In this document: one piece after another, positions 35,873-44,754 of the stretch
How positions within the stretch are numbered: position 1 is the stretch's first letter
How the letters are laid out: each line of letters begins with the position of its first letter
Source of the DNA: Desulfoluna sp942491485
GTDB taxonomy: Bacteria > Desulfobacterota > Desulfobacteria > Desulfobacterales > Desulfolunaceae
Length of the DNA stretch: 64,000 bases
Assembly: GCA_942491485.1 (NCBI GenBank)
Contig: CALOAX010000004.1
Span: 496,001-560,000 of the forward strand
Reading direction: 5' to 3'
Translations under genes and position numbers: made by a program
The notes under the pieces: model-generated
What the model saw: only the letters and a program-made list of their open reading frames with translations
Told to the model about the DNA's origin: nothing
Databases searched by the model: none

Positions 35873-36616
35873 TTACGCATTCGCCAAGAGCGCAGCACCC
35901 AAAGCCACCACCGTCTGGGGCGATTCGGGAACCACCACTTCGGTCTGGAGGACTTCTGCCAAGAGGTCCCGGATGCAGGGGTTTTTGGCGACGCCGCCCA
36001 CAAAGCACAAGGGGCCGTCAAGGCCCACGCGGCGGATCATGGTGGCGGCACGTTTGACCACTGAGTCGTGGAGGCCCCTGGCGATGTTGACAGGTTCTTC
36101 GCCTTTGGCCAGGAGGGAGGTGACCTCGGATTCGGCAAAGACGGTGCACATGCTGCTCACGGGGATGGTTTTTTCGGCGGCCAGGGCCGCATCTCCAAAG
36201 CCTGAGAGATCAAACCCCAGGTTGTCGGACATGATCTCCAGGAACTTGCCCGTGCCGGCGGCGCACCGGTCGTTCATTTCAAATTTCATGACCCGTCCGT
36301 TCTTCCCCACACGGATGACCTTTACGTCCTGGCCGCCGATGTCGAGGATGGTTGAGACTTCCGGGTAGAGGAGGGCGGCACCAGCGGCGCAGGCCTTGAT
36401 TTCGGTGACGGTTTTCGCCTCGACCTGCTGCTCAAAGAGGTTCCTTCCGTAGCCAGTGGCCATCGTGACATCAGGGGTATGGCCATTGAGAATCTCTTTG
36501 GCCCGTGTCATGGGCTGGAACCCGGTGCTGGTGGTGTCCGAGTGGGTGACCACGCCGTTGTCCATCACCACCAGCTTGATGGTTCTGGATCCGATGTCTA
36601 TGCCTGCCGAAATCAT
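35873..36616 (-). CDS. Activating ATPase of the BadF/BadG/HgdC family
   Basis: A 247-residue cytoplasmic ATPase of the actin/Hsp70-like fold. GIDIGSRTIKLVVMDNG is the phosphate-binding loop; NDRCAAGTGKFLE and SSMCTVFAESEV carry the two Cys that bind one [4Fe-4S] cluster at the dimer interface; FVGGVAKNP is the adenosine motif. It uses ATP to push a low-potential electron into a partner of the 2-hydroxyacyl-CoA dehydratase or double-cubane type. It is the first gene of the operon whose last two genes encode those partners, with the importer genes between. AGGAAC lies before the ATG. Confidence 0.93.
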   Translation of the reverse strand: MISAGIDIGSRTIKLVVMDNGVVTHSDTTSTGFQPMTRAKEILNGHTPDVTMATGYGRNLFEQQVEAKTVTEIKACAAGAALLYPEVSTILDIGGQDVKVIRVGKNGRVMKFEMNDRCAAGTGKFLEIMSDNLGFDLSGFGDAALAAEKTIPVSSMCTVFAESEVTSLLAKGEEPVNIARGLHDSVVKRAATMIRRVGLDGPLCFVGGVAKNPCIRDLLAEVLQTEVVVPESPQTVVALGAALLANA

Positions 36617-36884
36617 GGGAAGTTCCTGTTGTGTTTGTGCGAGTATATGCCTTGTTTCTGATGTCTTTGCTACCCTGGAAAAGGGCGCAGGAAGACCTCA
36701 AAGACTGAGTCGTCATGGTTTCGTGTTTTATGTGGTGTGGGTGTCGGGCGTCAAAGAGATAATATTGATGGATGCAGGGTGTTGCTATTTGTTTGGTCTA
36801 TAGAGTCGTTCGATAGGGAGGGGCGTTGTCTGTGTTTCGGCTTTGCTAACGGGGGGCATGTGGTATTCATTTCTGAACGAGTGG

Positions 36885-36967
36885 GTTTAACAAACAGGTT
36901 TTAAAAAAATCCCCCAAAATCATTTCCGCAACCTGCTTTCAAGGTGGCACACCTTGCCGCCGGAGGC
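36885..36967. repeat. Composite repeat right part
   Basis: AACAAACAGGTTTTAAAA, then CTTTCAAGGTGGCACACCTT hairpin and GCCGCCGGAGGC, in the divergent space before the Omp85-like gene. Confidence 0.7.
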
Positions 36968-37155
36968 TGTTTTTCGGGACTGAATAGTTACGAAAAACGA
37001 TACATTTATTTTGACTGGAATGCTATAGTCTCAGAGCCTTTCGCAGCAGGGGTTTGTTCCCCGTATTCCTTGCCGGTCTCTGGTTGTGTGTAAAGTGAAA
37101 ACTCTCGAATTTTGCGTGATATACTGACTCAACAGCATGAGGACAGTTTTAGCCA

Positions 37156-38454
37156 ATGAATCTCTATTCGCCTGCCCGGATTGCTCTGATCTGGTGCTTA
37201 TTATCGCTTGTCGTTATGTCTGCTTCGTCGGCGGAAGAGATTCCTCTCATGCCGGAGATGGACGACTCCTTAGGGACGATTAGTCTTCCCTACGCTTTTT
37301 ATAATGAAAATTTTGGAACAGCCGTCGGCTACGTTCACAGTGTCGTTGGGTTCCCCCAAAAGCAGGCCGGGCTCTTGGCCACGGCCATGGCCGGGTCCAA
37401 TGGGTCTGCCATGGGGTTTCTTTACGGACGGGATATTTTGATCCCCGGAACAGAGCGCCTTTTGTTCGATCCCATTGCCTCTGTCGGGTATTTTTCCGAA
37501 AACGATAGCTATATTGACGGGAATCCGGCTTTTCCATTTGAACGGGCGGGAAGCAATGGGTCTGATCAGGATAATTTCTTGACGGGGGACGGGTGGGACA
37601 ACTACTTTCGTTTCCGGCTCAAGTACCTGCTGCCCTTGGGGCAAGGTCGAGGTGAGCCCTTTAAACCTGTGACCCTGAAGGATGGGTTCCTTGCATCTGA
37701 CGTAGAATCAGCTGTGGCATGGAACCCGCTTACCAGCGGCAGGTCCTACGTGGAACTAAACCCCTTTTACAGGTTTCAACAGGTCGAAGGAGACGATTTT
37801 GACTCGGAGTTGAAAACCAATGGGTCCGTGTTTGCTCTGTTTTGGGACAACCGGGACTTTCATCCGAACCCCTCCAAGGGGAATGCCTGGAAAATTAATG
37901 CGTCCAAGGATTTTGGGTGGTTTAACAGCAGCAATTCCTGGACTTCGGTTTCATCCGAATACGATCAGTATTTCCCTTTGGATTTCTCTTCTAAATTTCG
38001 TCAGTCGGTTCTGGCGTTGGATTTCTGGACCTGCTATTCCCCCTCCTGGCAGGAGACACCGGAGGGTGACATCGAGAATCGCCCGCCCGCGTTTTCTGGG
38101 GCCACCCTGGGAGGGCCCTGGCGGATGCGCGGGTACGCTTCCAATCGTTTCAGTGACAAGACAGCGGTGTACTATTCAGCCGAACTTCGGATGATTCCGG
38201 ATTGGAACCCGTTTGATCAGTGGCCCGTCGTTCAGAAATACATCGGTGTCGAGTGGCTTCAGTTTGTCCCTTTTGTTGAAATCGGTCGCGTGGCCCCTTC
38301 ATGGGATCTCTCTGAGCTTCACTCAGACATGAAATTCGATGCCGGCATGGGAATCAGGGCCTGGGCCAAAGGGATCGTGGGGCGGCTGGACGTGGCCTTT
38401 TCTGAAGAGGCCGTGGGGGTCCAGATGATGGTGAGTCAGCCGTTTCAGTTTTGA
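37156..38454 (+). CDS. BamA/TamA-like (Omp85) outer-membrane barrel protein
   Basis: A 432-residue protein with a signal peptide (about residues 1-25, ending SSA) and then a beta-barrel of the bacterial surface antigen type with no obvious POTRA domains. Repeated aromatic strand ends, GGPWRMRGYASNRFSDKTA (the Omp85 strand-loop with the RGY/RGF motif) and a terminal Phe support the call. Such short Omp85 members may secrete a partner or act alone. GAGGAC precedes the ATG at about 12 bases. It stands alone between repeats. Confidence 0.82.
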   Translation: MNLYSPARIALIWCLLSLVVMSASSAEEIPLMPEMDDSLGTISLPYAFYNENFGTAVGYVHSVVGFPQKQAGLLATAMAGSNGSAMGFLYGRDILIPGTERLLFDPIASVGYFSENDSYIDGNPAFPFERAGSNGSDQDNFLTGDGWDNYFRFRLKYLLPLGQGRGEPFKPVTLKDGFLASDVESAVAWNPLTSGRSYVELNPFYRFQQVEGDDFDSELKTNGSVFALFWDNRDFHPNPSKGNAWKINASKDFGWFNSSNSWTSVSSEYDQYFPLDFSSKFRQSVLALDFWTCYSPSWQETPEGDIENRPPAFSGATLGGPWRMRGYASNRFSDKTAVYYSAELRMIPDWNPFDQWPVVQKYIGVEWLQFVPFVEIGRVAPSWDLSELHSDMKFDAGMGIRAWAKGIVGRLDVAFSEEAVGVQMMVSQPFQF

Positions 38455-38480
38455 TGATGTGGTGGCAATGACTCAGTCCC

Positions 38481-38727
38481 TGCCTCCGGCGGCAAGGGAA
38501 CCATCCCCTTGGCCCCAGGTTTGCAAATGCTCTCGCCCCTCGGGTCGATCGCATTTGCTGACGGGCGTGGCCCGTGGCGAGAGAGTGGGGGGGGCTGAGG
38601 TTGGGGGCGTTCTAAAGGAGTGGCTTTATGAACCACGACGAGCACGAAGGACACGAAAAAAAACGTACCTATTCAGCGTGCGCATCCGCAACCTGCTTTC
38701 AAGGTGGCACACCTTGCCGCCGGAGGC
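38481..38727. repeat. Composite intergenic repeat (class C, E and B modules)
   Basis: GCCTCCGGCGGC, hairpin AAGGGAACCATCCCCTT, GACGGGCGTGGCCCGTGG, an ACGAGCACGAAGGACACGAA box, hairpin AAGGTGGCACACCTT and GCCGCCGGAGGC. Confidence 0.75.
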
Positions 38728-38857
38728 TGTTTTTACCAAAACCCAACGTTGGGTTTAACGGCGTAGCCGCCTTCGTGCTCCTCGTGGTAGCAAAAATTTA
38801 TACCGTTTGCAGTACCGTCAACTGCGACACGATGGTCAGATCGTTCTTTCGAGATCC

Positions 38858-39244
38858 TTACATGTACTCTTTGTAGTCATTGAGTAATTTTTTCAACCCG
38901 TCTTCGTCGCTCACCTTCAGCTTATCAAGTACACTTCGGGCATTTTTCCGAATCTCGTCCTTTGTGTTCTGTTTGACTTTTTCAATGTCAGTGTGAATCT
39001 TTGTTAATTTTTCTAACGAACTGTCCGGCTCAGCAGGCAGTTTGGACTCATCGGTGAGGGCAAGCAGCACCTCTGTGATCAGGCCGAGCTGTTTTCCGTA
39101 GGAGGCGACCTTGAAGATCTCTTTTTCTATCTCGCCAATGCCGGCACCTACCGGGATGGCACCGAAGAAAAAGTCGGGGTCAATTCTCTGGATGACGTCT
39201 CCACTCCACGGAAAATTGAACTGAGACCACGGGTTCACGGACAT
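38858..39244 (-). CDS. Small soluble protein of unknown function
   Basis: A 128-residue protein without signal peptide. The first 40 residues are aromatic (NPWSQFNFPWSGD, DPDFFFGAIPVGAG) and the rest is charged and probably a long helix pair (KIHTDIEKVKQNTKDEI). A strong AAGGAGGTAA site 6 bases before the ATG supports expression. I do not recognise a family; a small accessory or phasin-like protein is possible but unsupported. Confidence 0.75.
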   Translation of the reverse strand: MSVNPWSQFNFPWSGDVIQRIDPDFFFGAIPVGAGIGEIEKEIFKVASYGKQLGLITEVLLALTDESKLPAEPDSSLEKLTKIHTDIEKVKQNTKDEIRKNARSVLDKLKVSDEDGLKKLLNDYKEYM

Positions 39245-39484
39245 GATTACCTCCTTGGTTAATGTGTGTTGATGAACGTTTTATGGGTCGGTTTCAGATG
39301 GGATCCGGCGTTATTCCGGTTGGCGTCAATGGTGAAAGGCGTTGACGTCATGTGGGGATACATACATGGGTCCCCGGTCAAGCAGCCATACGACGTACTT
39401 CGTGTGAACCCATGGTCAGGCAGTACGGCGGCCATCACATGTTTCACAGCCGAGGAAGACGGTGGCGATTATGTTCTGAACTTC

Positions 39485-39900
39485 AGGTGAAACCACGAAG
39501 GACACGAAGCGCCCTCCGGGCTACACGAAGCACGTTAATCAATGCCAACTTATGCTCACAGGCACGGCCTGTCAGAGAATGTTATCAGGGCAAGGTAGGA
39601 TGTCGAAATCACTCGCAACCCGGTTTCAAGGTGGCTCATCTTGCCGCTGGAGTTCTTCCGGCCAACGTCAACCCGAATTCCGCTGACTTCATGGGTCAGC
39701 CTTTTATAAAAAACCATGAAGAGCATGACGTGCCCTTCGGGCTGCATGAAGGAGCTTGAATAAGCTCTTTCGTTATTCACGGCGCAGCCCGTCAGCAGAT
39801 GTGACGTACCCGGGGAAGACGGCATAGAATGCCGCTACCTGAAACCTCCACGGGCGCAGCCCGTCAGTGAATGTGACGTGCCCGAGGAACGAGGGCTCGG
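39485..39900. repeat. Array of repeat modules (classes E, C, H)
   Basis: Holds an ACCACGAAGGACACGAAGCG box, a class C core, and a class H segment (GCCAACGTCAACCCGAATTC, then TTTTATAAAAAACCATGAAG) that reappears inverted at about 51780-51915. No gene is visible. Confidence 0.7.
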
Positions 39901-39905
39901 AGCAT

Positions 39906-41111
39906 TCACGAGCCTGGAGTCAAGGGGCTCAGCCCCTTGCGGTAGCAGGCGGTGGGAAGCTGGTTCATGACGCCTCCGATGCATCGGTTGCAGGAGATGC
40001 ACGATGACTCGTCGGTTTTTCCTTCTTTCAGCTGGTTTACAAAGGAGGGCTGTCGAATGAGGGGCCGGGCAAGGGAGATGAAATCGGCGTGGCCCTCTTC
40101 AAGAACTTGTTCCATGTGGGCCTTTTTCCTCATGCCTCCGACGATGAAGAGCTTCATGTCACCGGCCTGTTTCTTGACGGCCTTCAGGTCTTCCAGGCTC
40201 CAGCCTTCAATGAGATTACGTTTTCCTTCCAGGTTTTTCATCAGCATCCATCCCACCGCTTTTTTCCATGCAGGCAGGGCCCTGACAATCTCTTTGACGG
40301 GGACGGCACCGCGCCAGCAGCTCATGTGGTCGTAGAATTTGATACCCGTTGTAAGCTCCAGGCCGTTGACACCGAGCTCTGAGAGCCATGCGGTATACGT
40401 AGCAGCCAGGTCAAGGGTGATGCCTTTGCCCGGGGTTAAATCCCGGGAGTTCATCTTGACGAGGATGGGGGTGTCTGGCGACACCTTCTCTTTTATGCCG
40501 GTGATGATTTCACGCAGGATCCGGAACCTGTTTTCATCGGAGCCGCCCCATCTGTCTTTTCTGGTATTGAAAAAGGGGCTGATAAACTGATTCAGGAGGT
40601 CACCACCGCCTGCATGGAGGTAGATGACGTCGGAACCGGCTTTCACAGCTCTTTGTGCCGCAGCCACAAAGGCGTCCACGGCTTCGTGAACCTGGGCATC
40701 TGTCATTTCGTCGGGCTTGATAAAGAAGGAGGGATCGCGCCTGATCCGTGAGGGACCCATGGGGTTCTGCCCGATGAGGTGTTTTTCGGTCTGCCGGCCA
40801 GCATGGGAGATCTCAAAGGCGATTTTTGCCCCCTCGTCGTGAACCGCATCCGCAAGTTTTCTTAACCCGGGGATCATGGCATCGCTGTGGATGCCTGCCT
40901 GTCTTTTCTGTGCCCGTCCCAAGGGGTGTGCGAACATGTACCCGGTGCAGATAAGCCCCACGCCTCCTTTGGCCAGCCGTTTATGAAAGGTGATCATGTC
41001 ATCGCTGATGGAGCCGTCTTCCGCTGCCAGGGCCTCATAAACAGGTGCTCTCACGAATCTGTTTTTGATCTCAAGGGTTCCTAACGTTTCGGGTGTAAAC
41101 AGTCGTGACAT
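39906..41111 (-). CDS. Old-yellow-enzyme family NADH:flavin oxidoreductase
   Basis: A 401-residue FMN-binding TIM barrel. It starts MSRLFTPETLGTLEIKNRFVR and has FEISHAGRQ, FVAAAQRAVKAGSDVIYLHA and KMNSRD, as in 2,4-dienoyl-CoA reductase/OYE relatives. Near the end CISCNRC and a later Cys can hold the [4Fe-4S] cluster found in the dienoyl-CoA reductase branch, but the C-terminal FAD/NAD domain is absent. The last dozen residues (KGLSPLTPGS) are encoded by a repeat hairpin, so the natural end of the gene seems to have been replaced by an inserted repeat. Confidence 0.88.
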   Translation of the reverse strand: MSRLFTPETLGTLEIKNRFVRAPVYEALAAEDGSISDDMITFHKRLAKGGVGLICTGYMFAHPLGRAQKRQAGIHSDAMIPGLRKLADAVHDEGAKIAFEISHAGRQTEKHLIGQNPMGPSRIRRDPSFFIKPDEMTDAQVHEAVDAFVAAAQRAVKAGSDVIYLHAGGGDLLNQFISPFFNTRKDRWGGSDENRFRILREIITGIKEKVSPDTPILVKMNSRDLTPGKGITLDLAATYTAWLSELGVNGLELTTGIKFYDHMSCWRGAVPVKEIVRALPAWKKAVGWMLMKNLEGKRNLIEGWSLEDLKAVKKQAGDMKLFIVGGMRKKAHMEQVLEEGHADFISLARPLIRQPSFVNQLKEGKTDESSCISCNRCIGGVMNQLPTACYRKGLSPLTPGS

Positions 41112-41357
41112 GATGGTGTCCTTTCTGAAGATGGGCAGGCAGTAGGGATGAGAGGTAACTGTTCTGTATTAAATCAAAATGCATCATGAATGATATGTAA
41201 GAGAAGTGTCAAGAGATAACCGGCGCCATAAGGGGGTGGATGATATTATCGTGAGTCCTCCTCTATACGCACATGGGGGGATTGGAAACGGGTTCGATAA
41301 AGATAGGAATGATGCTATTATCAGTGAAACACCGTCAACCAAAAGAGGAGGTCACAC

Positions 41358-41591
41358 ATGGCTCATCAATCTGTCATCACCTTCCGACAATACCCCTTTG
41401 ACATCGGACAGAGAATTTATATCGAAGACGGGCCCCGCAGGGGAGACTGGGAGGTGGTAGGTCTCACCGACAAGGCAGTGAAACTGCGCTGTCCCGTTTC
41501 ACATCGCGAGGTTGAATGGAAGCGTTTCTGCTATTTCACGGAAGAGAGCAGGGACACCCCCTGGCCTCATTCTGATAACGAATCATCGTGA
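41358..41591 (+). CDS. Small protein of unknown function
   Basis: A 77-residue protein preceded by AGAGGAGG 6 bases before the ATG. Sequence such as ITFRQYPFDIGQRIYIEDGP and RRGDWEVVGLTDKAVKLRCP suggests a small beta-barrel of about five strands (SH3 or Hfq-like in size). It has no signal peptide and I know no family. The gene stands alone on the plus strand. Confidence 0.7.
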   Translation: MAHQSVITFRQYPFDIGQRIYIEDGPRRGDWEVVGLTDKAVKLRCPVSHREVEWKRFCYFTEESRDTPWPHSDNESS

Positions 41592-42156
41592 GCAGGTAAG
41601 GGACTCGGTCGGACATAATTATACACCAACCTTTTCCGATCGTTTTCACAATGCTGCTCTATTCAACGTTCCATATAGTAAAGCGTATGTTGTTAACCCG
41701 GCAACTTAATGTATGGATCATCTGGTGATGGAGATGACTGATTTAGCAACGTGATAGTGCCCCTCGACAGTCACGCATTTAACCGCCGGGTTAATACTGG
41801 TTACATCGGAACGTATAATTCGATTTTTCAGGGGCTCTGAGAGTTCAGCTTAATATCGCCCGGTGACTTGCTGGGAGTAACATTAGGAAACGTCGGATAA
41901 ACAGGCCCTTCGCAACCTATAGCCCAGGGGGGCATCCTTTACCGTCGGGGTTATTCCGGTAAAAGTCAACGTCGTTTCGACGTTTCATTCGGCCTGGTTA
42001 TCGACGAATAGAACAGGCCTCTTCTCGAGACGGGTTGCAAAATATCACCCTCCACGCGAATGCTTTGTCAGAGCCCGGAGTCACGACATATGTCGTGCAT
42101 TCGCCTTAGGGTTTCCAGGTGCCCCCACCTGGCCGCCGGAGGCAGCGCTTTCCCCT
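41592..42156. other. Intergenic region without recognisable gene, repeat end at right
   Basis: Mostly unique sequence. It holds fragments like GTCGGATAAACAGG and GGGGTTATTCCGG, probably decayed repeat pieces, and ends in a GGTGCCCCCACCTGGCCGCCGGAGGC-type end in two parts at 42114-42143. Confidence 0.5.
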
Positions 42157-43023
42157 CTACCAGTGGGGCTGGTTTCCCACCCGGGGGTTCATGACGTCCA
42201 GGGTTTCGGTGACCACCACAAACGCTTTGGGGTCGACATCCCGGATGATATCTTTTGCCCTGCCAAGGTCCCTTAAGGTGATGACCGCATAGAGGATTTT
42301 CTCGTCCTTGTGGGAATAGGCCCCTTCCCCGTGAATGATGGTAAGGCCCCGCCTGAACTCCTTCAGCATCCTCTCCGATAAACACTCCCATTGCTCCGAA
42401 ATGATCAGCACAATCTTTCGGTGACTCATCCCCATAAAGACGAGGTTCAGGATTTTTGCGTTCACGTAGAGAAAAATGATGGTGTAGAGCAGGGTGTCCA
42501 GGGGGGCAAGGACGAAGGAGAGGGCCACCACGAGGGCGTTCAAGGCAAGGGCAGTGTTGCCAAGGCGGATGGAGAAACGCTTGAGGAGAAGAACCGACAG
42601 AATGTCCGTGCCTCCTGACGATCCGTAGGATTTCAGGATGATGCCGAGGCCTGTCCCGGAGAGTATTCCGGCCATGAGGGCGCCCAGTATTTTGTCGTCC
42701 AGGGGAATGGGCACATGGACAAAATGAACGGCCACGGAGAAGGTCGTAAAGCCAAGGAGGCTGTAAAGGAAAAAGCGCCGGCCCACGTATCGCCACGCCA
42801 CGGCAAAAAGAGGGATGTTGAAGAGCAGGTAGAACAGCACAAAGGGGAGCTCCGGGAATTCGTAATGCAGGAGCAGGCTCAGGCCCGTGATGCCGCCCGA
42901 CGGGAAATGGTTCGGGATGAGGATTCCGTTGATGGAGAGCGCCGAAAGGCAGCTTCCAAGGGTAAGGAGGAGTATATTTTTGAAAAGGCTCTTGCCGCTT
43001 TCAACCCAGGTTCGATCAGACAT
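42157..43023 (-). CDS. YitT-family membrane protein (DUF161 + DUF2179)
   Basis: A 288-residue protein from the ATG at 43023 (alternative ATGs lie 5 and 12 codons upstream). Five or six hydrophobic segments occupy residues about 10-190 with the motifs NGILIPNHFPSGGITGLSLL and GSSGGTDIL; a cytoplasmic DUF2179 ferredoxin-like domain follows (GAYSHKDEKILYAVITL, DVDPKAFVVV). The family is widespread and its transport function is unproven. Confidence 0.88.
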   Translation of the reverse strand: MSDRTWVESGKSLFKNILLLTLGSCLSALSINGILIPNHFPSGGITGLSLLLHYEFPELPFVLFYLLFNIPLFAVAWRYVGRRFFLYSLLGFTTFSVAVHFVHVPIPLDDKILGALMAGILSGTGLGIILKSYGSSGGTDILSVLLLKRFSIRLGNTALALNALVVALSFVLAPLDTLLYTIIFLYVNAKILNLVFMGMSHRKIVLIISEQWECLSERMLKEFRRGLTIIHGEGAYSHKDEKILYAVITLRDLGRAKDIIRDVDPKAFVVVTETLDVMNPRVGNQPHW

Positions 43024-43174
43024 GACGGGCTCTTTCATAGACGGGTAGTTGGATAACACGGGGCGCTCGTCACAGCTGTGGAAAAGCGGGCGGGCATCTC
43101 ACTTATTCAAGCGGGCAGATGCCCGCTGCGGGCTTATATACAGAGGGTGGCGAGCAAAGGAAAGAGTAAAGAAA

Positions 43175-43230
43175 GCCTCCGGCGGCCCTGCCGGGGGCCA
43201 AACTTTTGAAAAGTTTGATAAACAGGTCTT
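43175..43230. repeat. Class A repeat left end
   Basis: GCCTCCGGCGGCCCTGCCGG, then AAACTTTTGAAAAGTTTGAT and AAACAGG. Confidence 0.85.
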
Positions 43231-43405
43231 AAAAGCTATTCGCATACTCCACCGATGGTGGAAAATTCTGTGGTTCATTTAATAACGAGCCCTCCGGAGG
43301 GGTACTGTCTTTTCTGAGACCACGTTGTCTCTTTGGTTGACCTGTTTGGATTCTGGGGGGTAGGATCAATGCTTATTTTTCAGCTTTTTAGAAAGGAAAT
43401 GCCTG

Positions 43406-43720
43406 ATGTTTGAGATCACCCCGGACGCCCTTGAGTACATCCAGAAAAAAGGCAGCGACCTCACAGTCTGGTTGGAGACCCACCACTCCTCCGGCGGCTG
43501 ATGCGCCATGCGGCAGGTTTCCACCCGCACCCCGGCGGTTCGTCGGGGAAAACCTCTTCTTCTTGAAAGCTACACCACCACCCCTGTTTCCGGCATTACC
43601 GTCTGGTATCCGCCGGAGGTTCAGCCCGAAAACGGACGCATCACCATCTCCCTTGCCAAGCGGTGGCTCTTTCGGGAGCTTCTGGTCAGCGGGGTGGGGT
43701 CAATCGTGAACAGTGGGTAG
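43406..43720 (+). CDS. HesB-like selenoprotein candidate with in-frame TGA (Sec32)
   Basis: The frame opens at ATG 43406 (AGGAAA upstream) and reads FEITPDALEYIQKKGSDLTV, then HHSSGG, then TGA at 43499-43501, then CAMRQV and on to a normal TAG at 43720. Read through, it gives a 104-residue protein whose N-terminus and size fit HesB/IscA-like proteins; I recall families with a CC or Sec-Cys (UC) motif at exactly this GG-x-C place. Directly downstream of the TGA are hairpins that could serve as a bacterial SECIS: TGCGG/CCGCA at 43509-43529 with a GGT-bearing loop, and CCCCG/CGGGG at 43530-43548. A terminator follows the TAG. A nonsense-mutated gene is the alternative. Probable role: redox or metal-binding protein. 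Confidence 0.7.
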
Positions 43721-43761
43721 TGAATAGTGAATGGGGGTTAGTTTTTTCGAGGTTGTTATAA

Positions 43762-43797
43762 AAGCCCGGTCATGCAGTTGCATGGCCGGGTTTTTTT
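43762..43797 (+). terminator. Intrinsic terminator after the selenoprotein candidate
   Basis: AGCCCGGTCATGCAG pairs with TTGCATGGCCGGGTT, followed by a T-run; it starts 41 bases after the stop. Confidence 0.9.
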
Positions 43798-43842
43798 GTG
43801 TTTCAGGTATGGTTGACCATCCGGCTGAAACATGGGCTTGGA

Positions 43843-44754
43843 TTATAAGGCAGTATCACCCATGGGTTGGTTCAGCAGGTCTGAGATCAGCAGGCCGGCC
43901 TGACCCAATGGCAGTTTGATTTTTGCTTGAAATCCGCGAAAAGTTTCAAGGGTTCCCCTATCGATGGAGACCTTCCACACCTTTGAAAAATCTCGGTGAA
44001 AGGCGATGTAGACGCTGTTGGTCTCCGGGGCAAAGACCATGGAGCAGGTGGTGGGGTACTCCGGGTTTTGGTTGTGGGCCTTTCCGAGGAGGGCGAGGCC
44101 GTGGTCAACTGTGAACTCCTTGTGGTGTGCTTGAAGGTATTCATGGGCGATTTTGTAGCGGTAGTCTCCGCATCCCTTGGCCTCAGTGTGGCTTTTTCCC
44201 TTGAGGGTGTGGTTGGGGAAGTTGGCCATAACGATGTGTCCACCGGTCATGGGGGTGAGCCTGTTTTGGGTTTCCCCGGTCTCAACCACCATGGCCGCGC
44301 CGGTCATATCCGCAAAGAGGGTGTGGATGGTGACGCCCTTGATCTGGACCAGGTGGGTGTTGTTGCAGGCCTCTTGGATCTCTTTGACGGTGCCGGCACG
44401 TTCCGGCAGTTCGTTTAAAAGGTACAGGGGCAGGTTGCCCTCGCCGGGTTCGGGTGGGTTGAGCTCGAAGGGGTACTGCTCCTGGCAGGCGTAGAAGAGG
44501 CCTTTGCTGTTCATTCCGCCGGTATCGGCGAAAAAGCGCAACTCGCCGAGTTGTTTTTCAAAGGCGAGGTGAAACGTTCGCAGCTCGCCTTTTGTTTCAA
44601 TGCGAAGCTTCATGGGGAACCGGGCATAGTCGAAGTTCATGCCGTAGATGGGCCGGGGTGAGTAAACGGCAAAGCTTGTGCAGGCAAGGGCTGCCCCATG
44701 GAGAGAAAAAAGGGTGAGAAGGGTCGTGATCAGGACAATGGCGGATCGTTTCAT
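43843..44754 (-). CDS. Secreted choloylglycine hydrolase/penicillin V acylase-like amidase (Ntn)
   Basis: A 303-residue Ntn-hydrolase with a signal peptide ending ALA, so that cleavage exposes Cys25 (CTSFAVYSPRP) as the N-terminal nucleophile. The following YGMNFDYARF contains the conserved Asp/Asn-region motif of linear-amide C-N hydrolases, and DTGGMNSKGL a second one. Members cleave bile-salt amides, penicillin V or acyl-homoserine lactones; in a marine-type anaerobe N-acyl amino acids or acyl-homoserine lactones are plausible. It stands alone on the minus strand. Confidence 0.85.
   Translation of the reverse strand: MKRSAIVLITTLLTLFSLHGAALACTSFAVYSPRPIYGMNFDYARFPMKLRIETKGELRTFHLAFEKQLGELRFFADTGGMNSKGLFYACQEQYPFELNPPEPGEGNLPLYLLNELPERAGTVKEIQEACNNTHLVQIKGVTIHTLFADMTGAAMVVETGETQNRLTPMTGGHIVMANFPNHTLKGKSHTEAKGCGDYRYKIAHEYLQAHHKEFTVDHGLALLGKAHNQNPEYPTTCSMVFAPETNSVYIAFHRDFSKVWKVSIDRGTLETFRGFQAKIKLPLGQAGLLISDLLNQPMGDTAL

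Noticed and set aside
29307..39930. Dense short palindromes considered as a CRISPR array
   Set aside because: Spacing is irregular, there are no spacer-repeat units and no cas genes; they are dispersed intergenic repeats.
43406..43501. A 31-codon peptide ending at TGA plus a separate downstream gene starting at 43508
   Set aside because: The two parts share one frame and together make a HesB-like protein; the second ATG has no ribosome site.
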